From positions 1-40,820 of the forward strand of contig DATJZH010000137.1 of the NCBI GenBank assembly GCA_035499215.1: DNA of 40,820 bases, read 5' to 3'. Source of the DNA: DATJZH01 sp035499215. GTDB lineage: Bacteria > Actinomycetota > Actinomycetes > Streptosporangiales > Streptosporangiaceae. How positions within the stretch are numbered: position 1 is the first letter of the stretch; each line of letters begins with the position of its first letter. Shown here piece by piece: positions 34,422-40,820 of the stretch. Below the pieces are notes generated by a model. It did no database searches and had not been told where the DNA came from. It was given only the letters and a program-made list of their open reading frames with translations. Made by a program: the position numbers and the translations under genes.

Positions 34422-35273
34422 TTACTCTGGGCGCTGCTGCTGCGAGCTGATCGCCGCCAGCAGCACGCCGGCAAGCTCGGCCGGACAGATAAGGATATCC
34501 GGCAGCGACGGGTCCGGGCGGTTGTACACCAGCTTCGAGCCGTCGATCCTCGAGGCGTGCAGCCCGCGGGCCAGCGCGACGGCCACCGGGGCAGCCGAGT
34601 CCCATTCGTACTGGCCGCCGCTGTGCACATAGGCGTCGGCAGCGCCCGTGATCACCGCGGCGGCCTTCGCGCCGGCCGAGCCCAGCGGGACAAGCTCGGC
34701 GCCGAGCTGGCCGGCGAGCGCCACCGCGATCGCCGGCGGCCTGGACCGGCTGACCAGCAGCCGCAGCTTCTGCCGCGGTGCGGCTGCCGGGCCGCCGGGA
34801 GTCCCCCCCGGAGCCTGCTGCCGCGGCCGGGCCGAAGACCGGCGGGCGTCATCGGCCTGGCCGGCCGCCGCACCGCCCCGCGCCCGGGGCTCGGCCGTGG
34901 ACACAGTCATGCCCCGGGCAGGCAGCGCCACCGCGCCCGCGGTCAGCTCGCCCTCGTCCCAGAGCGCCACGTGCACCGCCCAGTCGGTGCGGCCCGGCTC
35001 GCCGAATTCCCGCGTTCCGTCCAGCGGGTCCACGATCCAGACCCGGCTGGCGGACAGTCTGGCCGGATCGTCGCGGCCCTCCTCGGAAAGCAGCGCGTCC
35101 GCCGGGCGCTTGCGGGCGAGCTGCTCAGCGAGGAACTCATGGGACTGGCGGTCCCCGTCGCGGCGCAGGCGCGCGGCGTCGCCGTCACCGCGAGCCCGGC
35201 GCAGCGCGAGCAGCCGCTGTCCCGCGGCGTCGGCAAGATCGCGGGCAAGCAGATGGTCATCGTCGAACGTCAC
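34422..35273 (-). CDS. cysQ: 3'(2'),5'-bisphosphate nucleotidase, CysQ-type
   Basis: This is a Mg2+-dependent phosphatase of the inositol monophosphatase family that turns PAP/PAPS into AMP/APS, controlling sulfur flux. The product is 283 aa. Metal ligands appear as L-L-S-E64-E65, D82-P-L-D85-G-T and W224-D225, with GGQYEWDSAAP typical of CysQ. A low-complexity insertion (about 128-168) interrupts the middle of the protein. The GTG at 35273 is chosen because GGAG lies about 7 nt upstream and the fold starts there; the frame is open to 35477, but that part is Arg-rich shadow. The position beside cysDN supports the assignment. Confidence 0.85.
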   Translation of the reverse strand: MTFDDDHLLARDLADAAGQRLLALRRARGDGDAARLRRDGDRQSHEFLAEQLARKRPADALLSEEGRDDPARLSASRVWIVDPLDGTREFGEPGRTDWAVHVALWDEGELTAGAVALPARGMTVSTAEPRARGGAAAGQADDARRSSARPRQQAPGGTPGGPAAAPRQKLRLLVSRSRPPAIAVALAGQLGAELVPLGSAGAKAAAVITGAADAYVHSGGQYEWDSAAPVAVALARGLHASRIDGSKLVYNRPDPSLPDILICPAELAGVLLAAISSQQQRPE

Positions 35274-35359
35274 GCAAGCTCCACACCTCGGACTGACTCC
35301 GCACCTGGACTGGGCCGCCGGACCGACGTGGGCAGCCGGACTGACACCGGACAGGCAGA

Positions 35360-36916
35360 TTAGTACGCGCCGGAACCGTGCGCGACTGCCGCGCAGGTCT
35401 TCCACAAGATCTGCAAGTCGAGCACGAAAGACCAGTTCTCGACATAACGCAGGTCGAGCCGCACCGCCTCTTCCCACGACAGGTCGGACCGGCCGTTAAC
35501 CTGCCACAAGCCGGTGAGGCCCGGCTTGACGACGAGCCGGCGCCGGACATGGTCACCGTACAGCGCCGCCTCCTCCGGGAGCGCGGGACGCGGCCCGACC
35601 AGCGACATGTCGCCGAGCAGAACGTTGAGCAGCTGCGGGAGCTCATCGGCCGACCAGCGGCGCAGCCAGCCGCCGACGGTCGTTACCCGCGGGTCGTTGC
35701 GGATCTTGAAGAGCACTCCGTCGTGCTCATTGCTGCCGGCGAGCTGCGCTTTGCGCTCCTCCGCGTCCAGCACCATCGTGCGGAACTTGTAGACGGTGAA
35801 GGTCCGGCCGTCCTTGCCTATCCTGGTCTGCCGGAACAGCGCGGGGCCGCCGTCGGCGAGCCTGATCAGCAGCGCCACGCCCATGAGCAGCGGGGCGGCG
35901 AGCAGCAGCGCGGACAGGGCGAACACCTTGTCGAAGCCCGACTTCACCGCCCGCCGGAAGCCGGTGAATTCCGGGTGGTCGAGGTGCAGCAGCGGCAGCC
36001 CGGCGACCGGCCTGATCGTCGTCCGGGGCCCGGCTACGTCCAGCAGCGCAGGCGCGACGCACAGTTCGGTGCCCGTCTTCTCCAGTGCCCAGGCCAGCTC
36101 GCGCAGCCGCATGCCGCTCATCTCGGGACAGGCCAGCACCGCCACGGTGTCGGCGTCGAACCGCTGCGCGGCGTCGGCAACGCCGCCCATGCCGGCGATC
36201 GCCGGGACTCCGACGATGCGGCCCTGCTGCTCCGTGGCCCCGGCGACGCACGCCGCCACCACGGACAGTCCGTGATAAGTCTCGCGGCGCAGCACGGTGG
36301 CCAGGTCGGCGATGACGGTCGCGTGGCCGACGACCACGACCCGCCGCATGCAGCTGCCGAGCCTGCGGAACCTGTGCAGCCGTTTGCGCAGGGCGAACCT
36401 GGCCAGCAGGTCGAGCAGCGTCGCGGCCGGCAGCGCGATGACCACGTACCCGCGGGCGATTTCGGCCTTGCCGACGTAGGACAGGATGGCGACGCCCGCG
36501 GTCAGGCAGATTCCGGCGTTCAGAACCCGCCGGAACTCGTCGGTTCCCACGCCGATGAACCGGCAGTCATATCCGCCGGCCAGCCAGACCGCGAGGAGCC
36601 AGAGCAACGGCAGCACCAGCGACAGGAACAGGTAAGGGCCAGGCAGCTGGCCGTCAAAGCGCAGCTGGAACGCGAGCAGGCCGGCCGCAAGCGCGCACAT
36701 GCCGTCCGCCACTACAGCTAGGCGCAGGTATCGGCTGGTCCACGCTGCGGACGTCTGCGCGGCGAGTCGCGCGACGACGTGGTCGGTCCGGCGGCTGCCG
36801 CTGATGGCGGTATCGCCGGCCACCGGCGCATCGCCCTTCCCCGCTGCACTTCCCGCTGCCACGGTCCCCCCTGCGTGAGCAGTCGCCCGGCCACCTGGTC
36901 TGCGCCGCGCGAGCAC
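35360..36916 (-). CDS. Polyprenyl-phosphate sugar-1-phosphate transferase
   Basis: This membrane enzyme probably starts an exopolysaccharide or glycoconjugate by moving a sugar-1-phosphate onto undecaprenyl or decaprenyl phosphate. The product is 518 aa. About four N-terminal transmembrane helices (65-170) lead to a CoA-binding-like domain (about 185-300), one more helix near 330-350, and the PHPT catalytic domain. The latter has YKFRTMVLDAEERK, DELPQLLNVLLGDMSLVGPRPALPEE and KPGLTGLWQVNGRSDLSWEEAVRLDLRYVENWS. The start is uncertain: GTG 36916 or an in-frame GTG 36862 behind AGGGGGGACC. No glycosyltransferase cluster is adjacent. Confidence 0.9.
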   Translation of the reverse strand: MLARRRPGGRATAHAGGTVAAGSAAGKGDAPVAGDTAISGSRRTDHVVARLAAQTSAAWTSRYLRLAVVADGMCALAAGLLAFQLRFDGQLPGPYLFLSLVLPLLWLLAVWLAGGYDCRFIGVGTDEFRRVLNAGICLTAGVAILSYVGKAEIARGYVVIALPAATLLDLLARFALRKRLHRFRRLGSCMRRVVVVGHATVIADLATVLRRETYHGLSVVAACVAGATEQQGRIVGVPAIAGMGGVADAAQRFDADTVAVLACPEMSGMRLRELAWALEKTGTELCVAPALLDVAGPRTTIRPVAGLPLLHLDHPEFTGFRRAVKSGFDKVFALSALLLAAPLLMGVALLIRLADGGPALFRQTRIGKDGRTFTVYKFRTMVLDAEERKAQLAGSNEHDGVLFKIRNDPRVTTVGGWLRRWSADELPQLLNVLLGDMSLVGPRPALPEEAALYGDHVRRRLVVKPGLTGLWQVNGRSDLSWEEAVRLDLRYVENWSFVLDLQILWKTCAAVAHGSGAY

Positions 36917-36990
36917 TGTAGAGACGCCTGACCAAACCGGGCGGTTGACATCGAATAGCCACGTTTAGCACGTTGAAGGCGATCTTAGGC

Positions 36991-37050
36991 CAGATGCCAT
37001 CGATACATAACAGGCAGGACACCTGTTTCCCGCAGGTCAGGGGGCATCTG
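36991..37050 (-). repeat. Nested inverted repeats between pth and sugar transferase
   Basis: Outer arms CAGATGCC (36991-36998) and GGCATCTG (37043-37050) are perfect 8-bp complements. Inside lie AACAGG (37009-37014) and CCTGTT (37022-37027), a 6-bp pair; an alternative ACCTG/CAGGT pair also exists. The structure starts 22 nt after the pth stop in the transcribed direction. It could terminate pth or be a leader element or operator of the sugar transferase gene. Confidence 0.5.
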
Positions 37051-37071
37051 CGCAGGATGCTGGGTGGCTGG

Positions 37072-37656
37072 TCACGAGTCGGCGGGCGTGTGAAACTCGT
37101 TCTGCGCGGCCCGCAAGCCGTGTCGCAGCAGGGTTTCCACCGCGTCCGCGCATCGTGCCAGCAGCCGCGGCAGGTGCTCCCGCTCGGCGGCCGAAAAATC
37201 TTGCAAAACAAAGTCCGCCGGGTCGATCCGGCCGGGTGGCCGGCCGATGCCCAGCCGGACCCGGAAATATTCGCGCGTGCCCAGCGCGGCGGTCAGCGAC
37301 CGGAGTCCGTTGTGGCCGTTATCGCCGCCGCCTAGCTTGAGCCTGATCGCGCCGAACGGGATGTCCAGCTCATCGTGCAGCACGACGAGGCGGTCCGAGG
37401 GGATCTTGTAGAAGCTGCGGAGAGCCGCGACGGGCCTGCCCGACAAGTTCATGAACGTCATCGGTTTGGCGAGGACGACAGGGACGCCGGCCAGTCTTCC
37501 GGTCGCCACCCGGGCACGCGAGCGATCCCGGCGCGGCCGCATGCCCATCCGGGCGGCGAGCTCGTCGGCGGCCATGAACCCTGCGTTGTGCCGGTTGCCG
37601 GCGTAATGCGGACCCGGATTGCCGAGCCCGGCGATCAGCCAGCGTTCCTCGGCCAT
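37072..37656 (-). CDS. pth: Peptidyl-tRNA hydrolase
   Basis: This enzyme frees tRNAs from stalled peptidyl-tRNA in the cytoplasm. The product is 194 aa from the ATG at 37656. Conserved elements are GLGNPG (N13), RHNAGF (catalytic H23), MTFMNLSG, HDELD and GGDNGHNGLRS. A GTG seven codons earlier (37677) is possible, but it lies in a 17-bp tandem duplication. The canonical protein begins a few residues before LIAGLGNPG, so the ATG is preferred. It is last in the order glmU-prs-rplY-pth, which is conserved in actinomycetes. Confidence 0.94.
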   Translation of the reverse strand: MAEERWLIAGLGNPGPHYAGNRHNAGFMAADELAARMGMRPRRDRSRARVATGRLAGVPVVLAKPMTFMNLSGRPVAALRSFYKIPSDRLVVLHDELDIPFGAIRLKLGGGDNGHNGLRSLTAALGTREYFRVRLGIGRPPGRIDPADFVLQDFSAAEREHLPRLLARCADAVETLLRHGLRAAQNEFHTPADS

Positions 37657-37660
37657 GCAG

Positions 37661-37694
37661 GGCTCATCTCGGGTCACGGCTCATCTCGGGTCAC
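37661..37694. repeat. 17-bp exact tandem repeat at the pth start
   Basis: GGCTCATCTCGGGTCAC occurs twice in direct tandem (37661-37677 and 37678-37694), just upstream of the pth ATG. The unit length is not a multiple of three, so alternative GTG starts fall in different frames. The second copy runs into the rplY-pth hairpin. Confidence 0.8.
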
Positions 37695-37721
37695 GCGCCC
37701 CGTGCCGCCGGGCGCGTGACC
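37689..37721 (-). terminator. Hairpin between rplY and pth
   Basis: GGTCACGCGCCC (37689-37700) and GGGCGCGTGACC (37710-37721) form a perfect 12-bp stem with a 9-nt loop, 33 nt after the rplY stop. There is no U-tract. It may be a terminator or attenuator that lowers pth relative to rplY. Confidence 0.6.
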
Positions 37722-37754
37722 TCATTCCGCCGGGCGGTCAGCAGGACGGCCAGG

Positions 37755-38420
37755 TCAGCCGGACTCCTCGGCAGCAGCTTCCGGCCCGCGTTCCGGCGCC
37801 GGCGCCGGCGCTTCCGGCACGGCAGCGGCTCCTTCCGCCGCCTCGCCCGGCTCGCCGAGCTCGGCCGCCACCTGCTCGGCGGTCGGCGAAGCCAGCACGT
37901 GCAGCACGAGGATCTCGGGTTCGACGGCGAGCGCGACCCCCGCCGGCAGCCTCAGATCGGCGGCATGGACCGACTCGCCGATCTCCATGCCCTCGACGCT
38001 GACCTCGATGCCCCGCGGGATATTCGTCGCCTCGGCCTCCACGGCGACCTGGACCAGCTGCTGGTCCAGCATCCCGTCCGGAGCGACCTCGCCGGTGATG
38101 GTGACCGGAATCTCGACGGTCACCTTCTCGCCCCTGCGGACCATGATCAGGTCGACATGCTCGACAGAGCCCTTGATGGCGTTCCGCTGGACGGCTTTGG
38201 GCAGCGCGAGCTGGCTGCCGCCCGCCAGGCCCTCGAGCCGGATCAGCACGTTGGCGGTCCGCAGTGCCAGCAGCACCTCGTGACCGGGCAGGCTGACGTG
38301 CCGCGGCTCGGTGCCGTGACCGTACAGGACGGCGGGGACCCTGCCCGCGCGGCGCTCCCTGCGGGCCGGGCCCTTGCCGAACTCAGTGCGCGGCGCGGCG
38401 GGAATGCGGACCTCGGGCAC
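37755..38420 (-). CDS. rplY: 50S ribosomal protein L25/general stress protein Ctc
   Basis: This 5S rRNA-binding ribosomal protein has the Ctc two-domain form. The product is 221 aa. The L25 domain (1 to about 95) has TEFGKGPARRERRAGRVPAVLYG and AIKGSVEHVDL. The TL5-type C-domain (about 100-185) follows. A C-terminal Ala/Glu/Pro-rich tail (about 190-221) is probably disordered. The GTG at 38420 has AGGAG 7 nt upstream. It lies 161 nt after prs. Confidence 0.93.
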   Translation of the reverse strand: MPEVRIPAAPRTEFGKGPARRERRAGRVPAVLYGHGTEPRHVSLPGHEVLLALRTANVLIRLEGLAGGSQLALPKAVQRNAIKGSVEHVDLIMVRRGEKVTVEIPVTITGEVAPDGMLDQQLVQVAVEAEATNIPRGIEVSVEGMEIGESVHAADLRLPAGVALAVEPEILVLHVLASPTAEQVAAELGEPGEAAEGAAAVPEAPAPAPERGPEAAAEESG

Positions 38421-38499
38421 GGCGGCGCTCCTTGCAACCTCAGATCTAGCGGACTCAAGTGGTGCCCCGCATCCCCGGGCATGCCGGCAGGCGGGATTG

Positions 38500-38515
38500 C
38501 TCCGGTACCCCGGAG
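38500..38515 (-). terminator. Short stem-loop after prs
   Basis: CTCCGG and CCGGAG form a 6-bp stem around TACC, 66 nt after the prs stop and 80 nt before the rplY start. It may terminate part of the prs transcript or lie in the rplY leader. No U-tract follows. Confidence 0.25.
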
Positions 38516-38581
38516 AACCACCCGAAGTCTAGCCGACCGCGGACGGCAGTGTCCCCCGCCGGGCGCGTCCCGGCCGCCGGC

Positions 38582-39559
38582 TTAGCTCTGACCGTCGAAC
38601 AGGCTGGTCACCGAGCCGTCGCTGAATACCTCGCTGATCGCCCTGGCGATCAGCGGCGCGATCGACAGCACTGTGAGCTTGTCGAATCGCTTGTCATCCG
38701 GGATCGGCAGCGTGTTAGTGACGATGATCTCGCTGATGCGGGAGTTCTTCAGCAGATCCACCGCCGGGCCGGACAGGACGCCGTGCGTCGCCGTGACGAC
38801 CACCTGGGCCGCGCCCTGCTCGAAGAGCGTCTCGGCCGCGTTCGCGATCGTGGCGCCAGTGTCGATCATGTCGTCGACCAGGACGCAGGTGCGGCCGGCC
38901 ACCTGGCCGACGACCTCAAGGATCTTGACCCGGTTGGCCACGTCCGGGTCGCGGCGCTTGTGAATGATCGCAAGCGGGCAGCCGAGCCGGTCTGTCCACC
39001 GCTCGCAGACGCGGACCCGGCCCGCGTCCGGCGCCACCACGGTTACCCGGGGCAGGTCCAGCCGGCCTTCAATGTAGGTGGCGAGGATCGGCAGCGCGAA
39101 GAGGTGGTCGACGGGACCGTCGAAGAAACCCTGGATCTGCGAGGTGTGCAGGTCCACGGCCATGATCCGGTCGGCGCCCGCGGTCAGGAAGAGGTCGGCC
39201 ATCAGCCGCGCCGAGATCGGCTCCCGGCCCCGGCTCTTCTTGTCCTGCCTGGCATAGCCGAAGAACGGGGCGACCACGGTGATCCGCTTTGCCGAGGCGC
39301 GCTTGAGCGCATCTACCATGATCAGATGTTCCATGATCCACTGGTTGATCGGCGCGGTGTGGCTCTGCAGCACGAACGCGTCGGAGCCCCGGACCGACTC
39401 AAGGAAGCGGACGAAGATCTCGCCGTTGGCGAAGTCGTACAGCGTTGTCGGCGTCGGCTCGATGCCGAGGCAGCCGGCTATCTCGGCGCTGAGCTCGGGA
39501 TAGGCCCGGCCGGAGAAGAGCATCATTTTCTTCTCGCCGGATGCGGTAATGCCGGTCAC
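38582..39559 (-). CDS. prs: Ribose-phosphate pyrophosphokinase
   Basis: This enzyme makes PRPP from ribose-5-phosphate and ATP for nucleotide, histidine and tryptophan synthesis, and in actinobacteria for the decaprenyl-phosphoribose route. The product is 325 aa. The ATP loop GYARQDKKSRGREPIS, the divalent-cation motif VDLHTSQIQGFF and the PRPP loop VLVDDMIDTGAT are intact. The GTG at 39559 shares GTGA with the glmU stop, so the two genes are translationally coupled. Confidence 0.96.
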   Translation of the reverse strand: MTGITASGEKKMMLFSGRAYPELSAEIAGCLGIEPTPTTLYDFANGEIFVRFLESVRGSDAFVLQSHTAPINQWIMEHLIMVDALKRASAKRITVVAPFFGYARQDKKSRGREPISARLMADLFLTAGADRIMAVDLHTSQIQGFFDGPVDHLFALPILATYIEGRLDLPRVTVVAPDAGRVRVCERWTDRLGCPLAIIHKRRDPDVANRVKILEVVGQVAGRTCVLVDDMIDTGATIANAAETLFEQGAAQVVVTATHGVLSGPAVDLLKNSRISEIIVTNTLPIPDDKRFDKLTVLSIAPLIARAISEVFSDGSVTSLFDGQS

Positions 39560-40659
39560 TGCGGCTGCTCTCCCTCGGGTCGCGGCACGGAGGTCGGGCC
39601 GCTGCCGGCGGCCCGACCTCCGGCCTCCAGCCTGGTCCCTGGCGTCAGGTACGCGAACGGGCCGACGCTGGCGCCCTCGCCGACGACGGCGGACTCGCAG
39701 ACTGACTGAATGACCGTGGCGCCAGCTGCCACGGTGGTATCGCGGAGCAGGCAGCCAGGCCCCACATGCGCCCCTGCGGCCACCACCGTACGGCCCTCCA
39801 GCTGTGTGGCGGGCTCGATCCGCGCGCCGGCCTCCAGGGTGACCCCGACGTCCACCCAGGTGCTGGCCGGATCAACGACCGTCACGCCGGCACCCATCCA
39901 CGATCCGATCAGCCGCTCGTTCATGATCCGCCGGGCCCGTGCCAGCTGGAGCTGGTCATTGACGCCCAGAACCTCGTCGAAATCCGCGCACCGGACCGTC
40001 GCGACCGGATAGCCGTCGCCGCGCAGGATCGCGGCGACGTCGGTGAGGTACTCCTCGCCCTTGGCGTTGTCCGTCGGCACCCGCTTGATCGCGTCAGCCA
40101 GCATGTCACCGTCGAATGCGTACATGCCCGAGTTGATCTCCTGGATCGAGCGCTGCTCGGGGCTGGCGTCTGCCTGCTCGACGATCGCGGCAAAGGAGCC
40201 GCCAGGATCCCGCACGATCCGGCCGTAACCGGTCGGGTCGGTCGCCACCGCTGTCAGCGCGGTCACTGCCGCGCCAGTGGCAGCATGCCCGGCCACCAGC
40301 TCGGCGAGCGTCTCGCCGCGCAGCAGCGGCGTATCCGAGTAGGTGACAACCACGGTTCCGTGGATCATGCCCACCGCCTCGATCACGGTGCGGACCGCAT
40401 GGCCGGTTCCGCCGCGACGCGTCTGCACCACGATCTGGGCGTCCGGCGCATGCTCGGCCAGATAGCCGGCGACCTGGCCGCGGCCGTGTCCCACGACGAC
40501 AACCAGCCGGGCTGGCGCAAGCTCGCGAGCGGCGGCGATGACGTAGCCGAGCATTGCCCGGCCGCACACCTCGTGCAGCATCTTGGGCGCGGACGTCTTC
40601 ATCCGCGTGCCTTCGCCCGCCGCGAGGATGATGACGGCGGCCGGACCGCTAGCGCTCAC
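39556..40659 (-). CDS. glmU: GlmU-like UDP-GlcNAc pyrophosphorylase, C-terminally truncated
   Basis: GlmU normally acetylates GlcN-1-P and then uridylylates it to UDP-GlcNAc for the cell wall. Here the product is 367 aa against the usual 450-495. The uridylyltransferase domain (1 to about 240) is complete: LAAGEGTRM with the following Lys, GTGHAV, SDTPLL, GYGRIVRD, EINSGMYAFD and GEEYLTD. The left-handed beta-helix begins but stops after FAYLTPGTRLEAGG. The Arg of the usual LRPGT is Thr, and the catalytic His/Lys/Tyr region is absent. The gene ends in a low-complexity tail and a GTGA overlap with prs, so no downstream remnant exists. The GTG at 40659 has GAGGAG upstream. Confidence 0.88.
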   Translation of the reverse strand: MSASGPAAVIILAAGEGTRMKTSAPKMLHEVCGRAMLGYVIAAARELAPARLVVVVGHGRGQVAGYLAEHAPDAQIVVQTRRGGTGHAVRTVIEAVGMIHGTVVVTYSDTPLLRGETLAELVAGHAATGAAVTALTAVATDPTGYGRIVRDPGGSFAAIVEQADASPEQRSIQEINSGMYAFDGDMLADAIKRVPTDNAKGEEYLTDVAAILRGDGYPVATVRCADFDEVLGVNDQLQLARARRIMNERLIGSWMGAGVTVVDPASTWVDVGVTLEAGARIEPATQLEGRTVVAAGAHVGPGCLLRDTTVAAGATVIQSVCESAVVGEGASVGPFAYLTPGTRLEAGGRAAGSGPTSVPRPEGEQPQ

Positions 40660-40820
40660 TCGGCTCGGCTCCTCGGTATCGCTGCAGGCCGCGGGCGGTC
40701 GCTCGCCTGGCGGATTACGGTCCCGACTCCCGCAGGATACCGCCAGGGCAACTGGGCGGAGCCCCGTCGGCCCATCGGGATCCGCCGCTGACCGCAGGAC
40801 CCGTCCCTCAGTCCGGGCAC

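Noticed and set aside
40660..40820. Possible tRNA-Gln upstream of glmU, as I recall in some actinomycetes
   Set aside because: No cloverleaf, T-loop or anticodon arm could be fitted on either strand; only a short GGCGG/CCGCC pairing is present.

Overview
The window is high-GC DNA (about 70% G+C) from an actinomycete, most likely a soil-type member of the Actinomycetes close to the Streptomyces, Streptosporangium and Frankia groups. Three things point there: the gene order glmU-prs-rplY-pth; a complete 14-gene nuoA-N cluster linked to a geranylgeranyl reductase and menG; and the gamma-alpha fused KorA/KorB oxidoreductase. GTG starts and 1-8 bp stop/start overlaps are frequent. I cannot name a genus.

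Left part (1-12.8 kb), mixed strands. It holds an unrecognised protein with a Cys/His cluster; korAB (2-oxoacid:ferredoxin oxidoreductase); a secreted class A beta-lactamase-like serine hydrolase; a SAM methyltransferase; and a large family I CoA-transferase preceded by a DosR/DevR-like palindrome. After these come an HD-domain/LuxR regulator whose reading frame is broken exactly at its HD motif, a small degenerate resolvase-like protein, msrA and an IclR/PcaR-type regulator. Two stretches over 300 bp have no gene: 732-1292 and 6224-6688.

Centre (12.8-32.1 kb), all on the minus strand. Read in the direction of transcription it runs menG, geranylgeranyl reductase, nuoA-B-C-D-E-F-G-H-I-J-K-L-M-N, then a long-chain polyprenyl diphosphate synthase. 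This groups proton-pumping NADH dehydrogenase with three steps of menaquinone supply (side-chain synthesis, ring methylation, side-chain reduction). A perfect Rex operator (TTGTGAA-N4-TTCACAA) lies just in front of the geranylgeranyl reductase, so the reductase and probably nuo are likely controlled by the NADH/NAD+ ratio. A strong hairpin fills the nuoK-nuoL gap, and another follows nuoN.

Right part (32.1-40.8 kb), minus strand. It holds cysQ-cysD-cysN (sulfate activation and PAP/PAPS turnover) with menG 4 nt behind cysN, a polyprenyl-phosphate sugar-1-phosphate transferase, and the housekeeping run glmU-prs-rplY-pth. The glmU product has a full uridylyltransferase domain, but it ends before the acetyltransferase active site. 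It is joined to prs by a GTGA overlap, so this looks like a real truncation.

No tRNA, rRNA, CRISPR array, insertion sequence or prophage was recognised. The most notable points are the Rex operator, the DosR-like box, the truncated GlmU, the frameshift at the HD motif, and structured elements in nuoK-nuoL and between pth and the sugar transferase.
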